Shown here piece by piece: positions 31,669 through 41,958 of a stretch of 64,000 nucleotides of DNA. Made by a program: the position numbers and the translations under genes. This stretch comes from Immersiella caudata. Its lineage: Eukaryota > Ascomycota > Sordariomycetes > Sordariales > Lasiosphaeriaceae. Location of the stretch: positions 248,001 through 312,000 of the forward strand of contig JAULSU010000002.1 in assembly GCA_030512335.1 (NCBI GenBank). The letters run 5' to 3'. The notes below the pieces were generated by a model. The model was given only the letters and a program-made list of their open reading frames with translations, made no database searches and was not told the origin of the DNA. How positions within the stretch are numbered: position 1 is the first letter of the stretch; every line of letters begins with the position of its first letter.

Positions 31669-32849
31669 GTTGGTGATCAAGACCTCACCCTAGTAGGTTG
31701 AAAGAATGAAACCTCGACTTGGCTGTGCAGAAATAGAAGAGCGAAGGGTTCTGTTTTGCACGACCACGGTTCGAGTTGTCTTACTAAGTAGGCAGTTGTC
31801 TAATACCGAAACGAAATGGGGGCTGAGCGAAGAAAGCTGAAGAGGAAACATTTCGGGCTTCCTGCACCGCATCGTGACCCTTCAGCTGTCCACATTCCGC
31901 GGATCTCAACCTTGAATGGAAGAGGGCTTGAAGCTATGCATGTGTGAGCGTGTGCCAAGCCCAGAAATGTGCAGTCCCAACTTGCCGATTGGAGCACTCT
32001 CACCAGCTGAATGCGGGCAGGCGCGACACTGGAATATGCAGGTGCTCCTCCTGTCTCGCAGTCCTCACCGACACTTGGAATAGGCGCCCATTGCGCTGCT
32101 GATGTTTGCGACTGAACCGCGATCTAGGACCTGTGTCATGAGGGTCAGAAGAAGCAAGGCGGGTGAAAAAAGACTGGTGGTGAAAAGGATGCTTGATACA
32201 GGAATTTTGCTGGCCACTCGACCGGCCTGAAGTACTGGGATGTGTGGGCCCACCCCGAAGGCGCCATTTCCTCCACCGCACCTTCCAAGTGGAAGCATGG
32301 GAGGGGCACACAGCCAAAGTGGGCAACGCAGCGTGATCAATTAGATGAATGGAGGCAACGCAGCCCCCAAATATCGCCAAGTTGTTCCGCAGCTTCGACT
32401 TGGGAAATTGGGAAAACTTCAAGTTGTCGCAGCGGAGCCCCCAGGAAAGGATCGAGACCTCTGCAGATATGGTCAGCGCTGCCTTTGGGGCATTATCAAC
32501 GGGCATATAGGACTCCATGTGTCCTCCGGCTTCGTAAAGCACAAGATAAAGCAGAGTTTTACCTTTGGTAAATCTTCCCCACATAGGGTTGATACAAAAA
32601 AAACTGTCAAGCTTCTATGCCACTTTCAACAAGAACTCTCACTACAGTGTCAAGTCCTCTTAACAGCCAAGTAGACAACACAATTAGATTTCGCATTATA
32701 CATCAACATTATTAAACAAGCTACTCTTAACCCAATACATGGTAATGTATTGTTTCCATCCATCCATCGTCCCGCCTCACCACCGCCCTACCCATCGCCC
32801 CCCCGCCCCCTCTCCCACCTATCCCCTCTCCTCCCTGGATGATTCCCAC
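31669..32849. other. Intergenic between same-strand genes
   Basis: About 1.2 kb upstream of the unknown 620-residue protein gene and downstream of the GH45 gene. The region near 32590-32720 is AT-rich. Overlapping open frames of up to ~190 codons occur on both strands near 32000-32590 but lack recognisable domains and have mixed composition. Confidence 0.45.
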
Positions 32850-33611
32850 CTACGCCTTACACCCACTAACACTACTCAACTGCTCCGGACAAGTAATCTG
32901 ATTATACTCGACATTCCACCCATTCACATCCCCCCTCGCCCAATTCCACCTCCAATAACACCCCGCCTGCAACGCATCCGGCAACGCCACGCAATCCTCC
33001 GCCTTGACCACACCCCCGTACTGTCTCCCCCAATCATACCCCCACTGCTCCGTGCACCCCTTATCATTCGGTCCGACCCCACCCCCTGGAGTCAATATGA
33101 TGAACTGTCTGACTCCCTCTTGTACGCTTCCTCCTTCGTTGATAACCTGCACCTGTATCCGTTTCCCCACCGCCGCCCCATCCGTCCAAGTGAGTTCGAA
33201 GCATTTGCAGCAATTCTCTATGCCGTCGGTAATAGCGAAGCCATAGGAGAGGTCATTAGCGACGGGACGGGCTTGGTAGGCCGAGCAGAGGAAGCCGTTG
33301 CCGGCGTTGGAAGAGGCGCAGGAGGAGGCGACGCGGTCGGCGTCGTTGTTGGAGAGGGGACGGTCGTTTTTGCCGCAGATCGTTAGTTGGCCTGTGGCGC
33401 GGGACTCGCGGAGGTTGGATTTCCAGCCGCAGGCGGGTTTGCAGCTGGGTTGTGTTAGTATCGGGGAGTAATGGAAAGAAGATGAGAAGGGGAAGGAACG
33501 GGAGGGAAGGGTTTACCAGTCCCAGCTTGTGAGCGTCTTCCCCTTGGCGGCCTGGGTCGCGGGGAGGAATGGCATCAAGGCAACGAGCGCCAGGGAGAGT
33601 GTGTTGCGCAT
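32850..33611 (-). CDS. GH45 endoglucanase-like secreted protein
   Basis: Protein of 229 residues from exons 33611-33517 and 33444-32850. The 72-bp intron has a GTAAAC donor, ACTAAC branch point and CCAG acceptor. Splicing creates SWDCCKPACGW, the GH45 signature holding the catalytic base Asp. MRNTLSLALVALMPFLPATQA is a signal peptide. Other GH45 blocks follow: NDLSYGFAIT, NCCKCFELTWTDGAAVGK, IQVQVINEGG, LTPGGGVGPNDKGC, QYGGVVKAEDC and AGCYWRWNWARGDVNGW. There is no linker or cellulose-binding module. GH45 enzymes cut beta-1,4-glucan by inversion with two Asp. At the usual acid position (F-D before the IPGGGVG motif) this protein reads QFIILTPGGG, so the acid is absent or moved. It may be a low-activity, expansin-like or divergent subfamily member. 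Confidence 0.88.
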
Positions 33612-34772
33612 CTTGAAAGCGGTCTTGCAAGCGGTGGCTGCCAAGCAGTTGCCATTGAGAACCACGTTCGTCGAGGAGGCACCAACGCCTCCTATATACG
33701 ACCAACCAGTTCGGACGAAAACAAGTCGGAGGAGAGTGATCCCGCAGCCTCCCAATCGCTCTCAGCTTTGCCGAACAGGGGTGGCCCCTGCCTAATTCTG
33801 CCTCCACCGGGTAAGGCTCGAAACCACGCGAACCAGCAGCAACAACGCTGACAATGATTACTCCTGAAATAACCCATCGGTCATGACGGCACGATACCCA
33901 GTGCCTGAGGTATGCATCTTCTGCTGCCAGAAGGATCAGTCCGGATATTGGACACGGCGCCACTATCAGCTGTCTCAGGAATAGCCTCCAGATAAAGGTG
34001 CTTATGTGCGTCGGTGTATGGTGGGGGGGACGCTTTCGTTATTGATAATCATGCCCGCCCAGGCACACGGATCCCGCGTTACATTTGATAGGGCCAGAAA
34101 ATCTCCGAAACCCGGTCTGCCCGTGTCGGTGGATACACGGTTAATCTGCCCTCGGTCTTAGCGAGGCGCCCGCAGTCGCGGCTGTTGCGGATGTCATGTT
34201 GTCAATTCTCCGGCCCAAGAAATATGGAAAACAGACTGAAAAGATATCCACAGCGGGCTCGGATTTCGGAATTCCCGCTCCACCCGTTGCGGCCTGGACT
34301 TGCTGAAAAGAAGCAATCAAAAGGGGTAAAATGCGGCAGAATAGAACGACGAGGTCAGCTAAGTGGCCCGTCGGGTGGTTGGTTATGTGCCGGACTGGTG
34401 TCAAACCGGATGTTCGTCCAGTCATTGTGGCGGCTGGTGTGTATTAGAAGCTTGATTAAGAGTAACACATACCAGCAAGGCGGTAAGGTGTAGTAGTAAG
34501 AATACGTCCTCGGTGGAAAAATTAAAGCCGCTTACACGGCATCCCTTAGTGTCGGTAGTTGAGATAGAGGCAAAGAAATGGCCGAGATGTCACACCTGGC
34601 GATCCAGAATAACCCGGCAGCCTTAACTTGACGGTTAAGTTAGAATGATAGAATAAGAATGTTTATCGAACTGTAACCCACGACTGAGGCTTGAAGATTG
34701 AGCGTCTCGCTTCGTTTTACCCCTTGACGCCCCGCCCCCCTACTTTGTGCACAAGTTGCAAAGAGCAGTGAC
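33612..34772. other. Intergenic
   Basis: About 1.2 kb upstream of the GH45 gene and downstream of the C2H2-LIM gene. A TATATA element near 33693-33698 could serve the GH45 gene. No supportable gene. The stretch 34440-34700 is relatively AT-rich. Confidence 0.4.
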
Positions 34773-37700
34773 TCAAAAGAATCCTTCACTCGCTTCATTT
34801 CTCTCCCCCTCCTCGCGCTCGGGGCCGTCGTTTGCCGGGGCCTTTGTCGGATCTACCCCATCTGAAGGGCCCATGCGAATTGTCGGATCTGTGGCGGCTA
34901 CGGGATACCGCGGATACGGCAGCGGTGATGGACCGTAGTACCCTGGCAGATTGTCGTACGACGGATATGCTGGGTAGGAAGGCACAGCTTGCCCGCTACT
35001 ACCCCATCCTGCCGCTTGGGAGGGCAGATGAGAGTGCGTTAGGGGTCTATCAGCCCGCTCGAGCCGTGAGCGACGCTCCTCATACAGAGCCCTCCAGTCT
35101 TCTCGAGAACCCACGGGCCGAATGGGCCTAGACACTAGGTTGATTTCGGCACCCTCGCGACACTGCATGGTAGTCCCTCCAACGGTTAACGTTGCTTTCC
35201 CTGTGACCCGAACTTTATCGTCGTCGTCGCCGTTCGAAGATCGCGTCGTTCTTGTCGTATTCGATTGTCTGTAGCTGCCCTCGTCGTCCATGGACCACGT
35301 CGTTCTCGTTGTTGCCGAGTGTCTGCCCGTCGATACCGAATGCCTGTACTCGCTCCCGGCATAGCTGTCCGAGCTGATACTGCTCCCCATACCAGCACGT
35401 ACCCTGCGGAGTGCCTCTGCGGTCAAGGGGATCGCCGGGCCGACATTGACAATTCCCTGCGAATAAGATGCTCCCTGACGAGGCTCTGTACCATAAGGAC
35501 TGCCGCGATCAGGACTTCCCGCGTAGTCAGGCTGCCTCCGGTTCATTCTTGTCAGCGCCAAGGAATCTTCATCGTCATCACTCCAGGCGCGAGGGGCCCG
35601 TGATTGGGCTGGTGTTGTCGGTGGTGGCCGGAAATCCAAGTTACTAGGGCGGAAAGTCGATGGTCTTTGGGGAGGTGGCATTGCTCTTCGATCTTCATCG
35701 TCCGATGCAAGTCTTCTGCGGAGCCGCGAGACAGGACCTCGTTCTCCTAGGTCTTCAAGCTCGGCAGCCATCGGGGCGAGAAGTCCAAAGCCGATAGCTG
35801 CTGGCGGTCGACTTGGGGGGAATCGGTCTTCGAGGGGTTGAGAGAAATAATCTACGGATGCATAGATCTGTGAAGACATAGCTGTCTGTTGTTGTGTGTA
35901 GAACCGCGCGTTAGATGGAGGTGGCCTCGGGCTCTCCCCGTAGTAGCTCACTGGTCTCGGAGCACGTCTCGGCGGCTGCGGACGGGAAGAGGCGACTTCG
36001 GTGAGGGGACCAGCTCCAAGGTACGGCTTCCCAGACTCCCTTTGTTGTTGCTGGACAGAGTCTTGCTGGTGTAGGGAGTCGTCTGCTTCTGGTGCCGAGC
36101 GTGGTCGTGTTGGTGGTGGCGTTGCCGGGGATGGAGTCCTACGACGTCTTTCGGATTTATCGCTGGGTCCTTGTGCACGAAGTCCCGAAGCGCTTTCGGG
36201 AATAAAATCATATCCATAATACAAACTTGAGGGTCGACGTGAAAATGGGCCCTGTGAGGGGTCTGGGATCGGGCTCCATGATAGCGGAGGGAAAATTGGA
36301 GCAGCCATTTCCGCTAGTTGCCGGGCATAGAACCGTTTATTTGCAAGTGGAGGGCGCGAGACCCCGTAGTAGCTTGAGGGGCTTGGGAGCCTCAAATTGG
36401 GGCTTTGAGGCACCGATCGTGACGAGACAATGGAGCCAGGCGGATCAACCCCGTAGTATGCAGCACCCTCTTCTCTTCGACTGGCTCTCGCTGGCGGTTT
36501 CTTCGCTTCTCTCGGTGACTCTGTCTTGGTTGACCCTTGAGCTTTTCGCCCCTTGGCCGGCTTCTTGGCAGGTGTCGGCGAGCTTGACGTCTTCGCGGCA
36601 ACTTCTGACTCAGCATTCCGCTTCCCAGGCTTCCGCTGTCCTGAGGAATGAAATGCCTCATACTCGCCATCAGAACGAATATCGAGGAGCTTCTTTGACC
36701 GAGGTTTCGCTTTCGTCGTTGCAATGATTTCCGGGTGCTCGATCTCTGGCTGTAGCTCGTCGTCCACGCCCTCAAGCTCCTGGGAAACATGGGCGTGGAA
36801 GACTCTGCCCTTGTTGACTGTCTCTGTCGGGCGCAGAGGTGGTGATGCTCCGACCGTCTCGTCGACCTTCACCCTTCCAGATGCCAAGAGATAGTGGTTC
36901 ACGCAGTATGGCCGACCATTTATGACACAGCTGAGGTGATCAAGGGGTTTGTTGCACTTTTCGCAACTAAAGCAAGCCTTGTGATAAGGACCAGCCAATC
37001 TTTTGTCGGCGCTGTGAACTCGAATACCATACGAGACTGGCTTTCTGCAGACCTGGCAGCTTCCAGTCGGTCTTCTCACAACGGTCAGTTTGTCGGCGAC
37101 CACCGTCGTCTCCCGGATTTTCGTGGCTTTGGCCGCTCCGGTGTGATCCGTTGTTGAAACTTGTCGACTATCTTGAGGCGCTTCAACCCCAAGCTCCCGT
37201 CCACCTCCGGCGTTCTTCTCTTCCGTCTCAGAACCGCCGCTACCCTCGGACAGTCTTTTCGGAGAATTGGCATCAACCCTGAGACTGGGATCCTCCCTGT
37301 CGAGCGTATTTTTGTCAATTATTGATACACCCACTTGCTTCTCAGTCGCCAATATTTTCCCCTCAGCTTTCTGCACCACAGCCACCTCTTCCCTGCTTGT
37401 GTCTTCTTGCATCCCCAAGTCAGGGAGAGCAAACAACGCCAAAGACTCGAGGTGTTCGGCAATGTGCGAGATATAGTGTTGGTCAGATATAATCTGAACT
37501 TCTGCACAGAGAGGACATTGTCCTTGTGCTCGTTCTAAATCCACATACCCGCTCAACACCTCCAAGGAGTCGACTTTCCGTGAAATGGGGTGGTCTCTGT
37601 GCGTTCCGATGATGTGCTCTTGAAATTGCTCTGCTCTCATGCTGTGTGTTTGACACTCGAACGGACACTGCCAGGCTCGCCAGTGCTCTTGCTTCATATG

Positions 37701-38811
37701 GTTCATCCAGTCACTGCGACGCGAATAATGCTTCTCCGGTGTTCTGCAATCTTCAGCGAGGCAAATGTAAGGCTCAAGGTCGCGAAAGACGTGCGTTCTG
37801 CAGCAGAGATTGTTAGTTAGCCATGCTCAAGCTTGAACTAAATTGGAGGGGTACAGACTTCCACTCCTCTCTGGACTCAATTGACACGATCGTACGACAA
37901 AAGGGGCACTCAAAAGGCCCATCGCATGACTCTTGTGGCATAGGAGGCACCCGTGACCTTGTTCCGTCTGCTGATGATGGTGCATATGAGGTCTGGGAGG
38001 TGTCGGATCTTGATTCGTCCACGAAGCTCGCGGATTCAACTTGCTGGCCTTTGAGTCGTTCCGAGATGGATGACGCAACTGTGGTAGACCACTCCCCCAC
38101 GCTGCCGTCCTCTTGCGCCGTGTCGGTCTCTTCATCCAGCCCGTGTGCAAGCCTGGCGCAGTGCTTTTCGCGGTACTTGAAGTACTGACGACGCCAAGCT
38201 ATCGCTCTTCCCAGTCGCGCTGAGATGATGTCATTGGCGGTCGGAAACTTCTCCCGGACATGCTTGACATCCCACTGCTCGAGTCGTTCGACAACCGCTA
38301 CCCGAGACTTGAACTTGGCATGGGGTGCAGGACTTCGAATCGTGATTGAGAGTCTGAGAAGACAGTCGATGGTGTGTCCAATATCGTCCAAGATCGCGGC
38401 AATTTCGGAGTCGTCCTGACCACTCTCCTCTTGAAAGTATTCTTCGAGTTCAAGGTCGATGGAGTCTGCCGTTCCGGCATCTGAGTGTGAGTCGTGATCC
38501 GTTGAGAGACATGTCAGGGCCTGGGCTTCATCGGCAGACTTGCAGAGACCGCGCAAGAGAGTGATGACATGGTTGCGAATCGAAGGCGCATCACGAAGCC
38601 GATACTCCAGGGAATGCGTTCCGGACGGGCGATGAGCCCCAAGGTTACCGGCCCAGAGCTTGAGGCGCGCACGATGAGATGTGGCAGTTGAGCGCTCTGC
38701 TGGATCCGCGCTGTTGGAGAGAGCAATAACGAGCGCATTGAGTTTCGAGAGCCCTCTCGCCACGAGCGCGGAGATGGAAGACTCAGGCTCGCTCTGGTCG
38801 AGACCCGTCAT
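34773..38811 (-). CDS. Large C2H2 zinc-finger and LIM-domain protein with disordered tail
   Basis: About 1325 residues from exons 38811-37859 and 37797-34773. The 61-bp intron has a CTAAC branch point and TGCAG acceptor; the donor GTCTGT is the one that keeps phase and gives REEWKTHVFRDLEPYIC. Residues 1-280 are a helical N-terminal domain common before such fingers in fungi (SSISALVARGLSKLNALVIA). Then come three to four C2H2-like fingers (FECPFC, YICLAEDC, WQCPFECQ, GQCPLCAEV each with later His pairs). A LIM domain follows: GSCQVCRKPVSYG, YHKACFSCEKCNKPL, GRPYCVNHY. The remaining ~750 residues are Pro/Ser/Arg-rich and disordered, with repeated YYG motifs and a small folded island (KVRVTGKATLTVGGTTMQC). 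The frame runs up to 39111, but that start would overlap the next gene's leader, so 38811 is chosen. The biological role is unknown. Confidence 0.8.
35840..36475 (-). repeat. Internal coding duplication, SYYG...RFY unit
   Basis: Two copies of a ~28-residue unit lie in the disordered tail of the C2H2-LIM protein: SYYGVSRPPLANKRFYARQL followed by AEMAAPIF, and SYYGESPRPPPSNARFYTQQ followed by QTAMSSQIY. Additional single YYG motifs (AAYYGVDPP, SLYYGYDF, GYYGPSP) suggest further decayed copies. Confidence 0.7.
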
Positions 38812-39116
38812 GGCGGAGCTGCGGCTATCAAGCTGGAAAGCATTGGGCTTGCTGCGTAGAACTGATGAAGCTGAGATGATTGCAGGTCGAGATGAAACAC
38901 GACCGGTGCATGGAAACCGTCCGAATTTCCCCGCATCGCCTGCTCCCGCTTTACGCCGTCCAATCCTTCGCCAGCTCGAGGCACCCAAGAGCGGGAGAAG
39001 CGGGGTTATGTCAGCCGCACCCGCACCTTCCTCAAACTTGAAGAGGGACACCACACCGCTCCACCTGCGCTCGCGGACACTTGCTTCGTTCCAACAAGAA
39101 TGAGCCAGCACCCGTC
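38812..39116. promoter_or_regulatory. Bidirectional promoter, C2H2-LIM gene / DUF7580 gene
   Basis: 305 bases separate the chosen starts of two divergent genes. Both must be driven from here. The minus-strand frame is open across it, so an N-terminal extension of the C2H2-LIM protein is not excluded. Confidence 0.5.
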
Positions 39117-41084
39117 ATGTCAGGCCTCGAAGTCGTCGGGGTTGTCTTAGGCGTCTTGCCGCTGGCGGTAAAGGCCCTGCAGGGCTACATGACCGTGCTC
39201 TCGTCGATGAAGCACTCGCAGCGCAATCTGAACGCGCTCATCCGCGATCTCGAAACAGAGCATATCAGGCTCCAGACAACGTGCGAACTTCTTCTCGACG
39301 GCATTGCCCCGCCCTCGGTCATCGACAAGCTCATCCAAACCCCATTCGGGCCTGAATGGAGGCCATACAACGACGCCCTCCGGCTTCGACTTTGGACGAC
39401 GTGTACAAAGTTCGAGGAGCAGGTCAATGAGCTCCAAGCGGCGGCTTCGGACCTCAGAGCAAAGCTGTGTCTGGAAGCTGACGGAACGGTCCGTTTCATC
39501 GAGTCTTATTCCTTCACGAGGTTAGAAACTGACATTGGCCGACAGACCAAGCTCACTGATCGCCGCTCCATCAGCCAGCAGTTGAAGCACGGCACATCCT
39601 TCACGCTGAAGAAGAAGGACTACGATGAAGTCTTGGCCAGGATAAAAACGGCCAATTCGGTTCTCCATGAACTTGCGGGCCAGAATTGCGGCCTGGAGCC
39701 TGCCAGAAGACATCGATCTCGCATTCGGCTGATTCGACTCGTCAGAGGCCTGGCTGGGAGCATCTTCGATGCTCTCCTCTGCAGCACATCGCCCTGTCCA
39801 TGCGCTGAGCCACATGATATCTGTCTCGAGCTGGAGGCCAGAGAGGCGATCCTTATCCCTGCTGACTCCGAAGACGAAGTTGCCAAGACCTTCGATTTCC
39901 ATACCGTCATGGGTTCCAAACGGTCCGCCCAGGCTCGGCTCAGTGCTAGGCGCCCGAATATCGAATGGAAAGACATTCATCTCAAACTCATCTCTCAAGC
40001 TGGACCTGGAGGCCCAACCTCGACTCTAGCTCCGCTACCATCGGCACCACTCACTCCTGCTTCCCCTCGAAGGTCATCCCGTAACCTTACGTGGGCCAAG
40101 TCACTCGGCTCGATGCTTACCAGGACACCGAGTTCTCAAAGCACAACAAGCTTGCAAAGTTCTTCCAGCTCTCAAACCTACACCTCTGTTTCAACTGGCC
40201 TTTCTTCAGTACAAAACGGCTCGTCTGGATCCACAACATGCACATCAACTTCGTCCATGCAGACGCTGGTTGAAGCGACAAAGACCCTCACACTGTCCCC
40301 GATATCACCTCCGGAACAGCCCATGACGGGCAGCGTATCCAAACTTTGCCAAACTATCTTCAAGAATGAAAAGGGGGTAACCCCCAATCGGTACAGCTAT
40401 ATCACCGATGCTGGGTGGAAGTTCGGGCTGCGTCCACCGCCACAAAGTCCTTCCGAATCTAGGCATGTGGTTACCCTTCGCACTTTACTCAACGAAAAGA
40501 ACGCCACCCTGCCGCCATTCGACTATCCCCAGAAGCTCAAGGTCGCTATAGCCCTTTCCGTCAACATCCTCCACCTCTTCAACACGCCCTGGGTGTCGAA
40601 TGTCGTCACGTTGGACGACATTCTTTTCTTTCACGACGGCTTCCCACAACCCCCTAGTCCTGACCAAGAGTCAACATATCAACCATTCGTCATTCAAACA
40701 CTCCATGCAAAGGCCACAGCAAAACAGCGACGGCTCAGTTACAGCACACCAAGGCCAGTCAACCTGGCCGTCCTCTCTCTCGGCGCCCTTCTCGCTCAAG
40801 TGATTACCGGCCGAGTTATCGACAATCTTGACATGACTGACAGCATGGACATGAACTCTATTCTGTCAAAGTACGATGCTGGAGCGCAACTCAGCAGTGA
40901 AGTTCTTGAGAAGGGGGGAATTCAATACGACTCGGTTGTCAAGTGGTGTCTGCGCAGTGTCTTGGAGGTCGGGGGCTTGGAAAATGACAAATTTTGCCAG
41001 GACTTTTACGGTGCTGTTGTGGCGAAGTTGAAGGAGGATGCGAAATTGATCGATGACGACCTAAGCAACGAATGGAGCGTCTAG
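39117..41084 (+). CDS. DUF7580-type fungal protein with HeLo-like N-terminus
   Basis: Single-exon gene for 655 residues from ATG 39117; an in-frame codon at 39081 is not an ATG. It begins MSGLEVVGVVLGVLPLAVKA, the hallmark start of a large group of fungal proteins with an N-terminal four-helix, HeLo-like region. Helices follow to about residue 240, with FEEQVNELQAAASDLRAKLC. A Ser/Thr-rich disordered linker spans about 290-400. The C-terminal ~250 residues (KLKVAIALSVNILHLFNTPW, DDILFFHDG, NLAVLSLGALLAQVITGRVI) match the DUF7580 domain, which looks like a degenerate kinase-like fold. HeLo-like domains in other fungal proteins oligomerise and permeabilise membranes during incompatibility; whether this one does is unknown. 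It is divergent from the C2H2-LIM gene. Confidence 0.82.
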   Translation: MSGLEVVGVVLGVLPLAVKALQGYMTVLSSMKHSQRNLNALIRDLETEHIRLQTTCELLLDGIAPPSVIDKLIQTPFGPEWRPYNDALRLRLWTTCTKFEEQVNELQAAASDLRAKLCLEADGTVRFIESYSFTRLETDIGRQTKLTDRRSISQQLKHGTSFTLKKKDYDEVLARIKTANSVLHELAGQNCGLEPARRHRSRIRLIRLVRGLAGSIFDALLCSTSPCPCAEPHDICLELEAREAILIPADSEDEVAKTFDFHTVMGSKRSAQARLSARRPNIEWKDIHLKLISQAGPGGPTSTLAPLPSAPLTPASPRRSSRNLTWAKSLGSMLTRTPSSQSTTSLQSSSSSQTYTSVSTGLSSVQNGSSGSTTCTSTSSMQTLVEATKTLTLSPISPPEQPMTGSVSKLCQTIFKNEKGVTPNRYSYITDAGWKFGLRPPPQSPSESRHVVTLRTLLNEKNATLPPFDYPQKLKVAIALSVNILHLFNTPWVSNVVTLDDILFFHDGFPQPPSPDQESTYQPFVIQTLHAKATAKQRRLSYSTPRPVNLAVLSLGALLAQVITGRVIDNLDMTDSMDMNSILSKYDAGAQLSSEVLEKGGIQYDSVVKWCLRSVLEVGGLENDKFCQDFYGAVVAKLKEDAKLIDDDLSNEWSV

Positions 41085-41581
41085 CATGGCGGGATACCCA
41101 AGTTGACTTCCTAGTGATTTGACCATCACCATTCCACACCCTGAACTGGTCGGGAACCCAAAGACATGCAAGTGCCAAATACCGTCTGATGTTCTTACCC
41201 CTTACACCCAAAGAATCGACCAGCTTCCATTATCACGTAGCTACGTTCGGACAGATCATATAATTACGATTCGCTCCCATCCCACGCACCTTGGGACAAA
41301 TCCAATGACGCACACCCATACGCTCCCGTTAGCCAATCGCGCCGCAACAAGCCCGCTAACCCCAAAGTGTTGGTGATTTGCGCATCTTTCCACCGGCGCG
41401 AACGGGTGGAATGACTGCTTGTGATTGCCGATGAACTAATTATGACAAGCTTCGAAAGCGTCACGAAGCAGCACCTCCCCGCACCCTCTCGCCATCTCGG
41501 TAACGACGGAAGAACCAGGTGTGCGAAACTAGGTTAGCTACTGCAATCTTGACAGTCGAACACAAGCAAACTCTTGACAAC
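41085..41581. other. Intergenic, promoter of the metallothionein-like gene
   Basis: Between the DUF7580 stop and the metallothionein-like start. TATAATTA at 41257-41264 is far upstream; no closer TATA is clear. No gene seen. Confidence 0.4.
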
Positions 41582-41716
41582 ATGCCTCCTTCCACTTGGT
41601 AAGAACCTACAACGGCTGCCTTCTGTTTATGCTAACCTAGGTCCTCCGTCAGTTCTTGCTCCTCTTGCAACTGCTCCGGCTCTTGCGACGGATGCTCTTG
41701 CTCTTTTTGGCCTTGA
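41582..41716 (+). CDS. Metallothionein-like 30-residue Cys-rich peptide
   Basis: Two exons, 41582-41598 and 41641-41716. Unspliced, the frame stops after six codons. Removal of a 42-bp intron (GTAAGA donor, GCTAAC branch point, CTAG acceptor) joins MPPSTW to SSVSSCSSCNCSGSCDGCSC, followed by SFWP and a stop. Six Cys at 12, 15, 17, 21, 24 and 26 are arranged C-x2-C-x-C-x3-C-x2-C-x-C with Ser, Gly, Asn and Asp between, as in small fungal copper metallothioneins, which chelate Cu(I) in the cytosol. The intron is at the low end of fungal lengths and its branch point is close to the acceptor, which is the main doubt. It lacks the N-terminal CxC of the Neurospora type. An out-of-frame ORF of 60 codons on the same strand covers it and hides it from length-based gene finders. 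Confidence 0.72.
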
Positions 41717-41958
41717 TGTCTTCTACAGTCACAGCACGCTCCTTCGCTTTAGCTAGGAGCCTTACAATGGATTAAAACTTGCCGATCTGAATGTAAATTG
41801 CCGTAGATAGTGCTAATGTCGGCTGGATTACCCCCGCTGCGAATGGTTATATTTATTCGCAGTCCATGGCTGAAAGCCATGAATAAGCACTGTCTATCTA
41901 TAAAACAAGAAACACCAGAGCCCCATGTTCCGGAACATGGAGATTCTGCGACTGCTCA

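Noticed and set aside
38812..39111. Start of the C2H2-LIM protein at 39111
   Set aside because: It would leave 5 bases to the divergent DUF7580 start; the Met at 38811 gives a workable promoter and a typical N-terminus.
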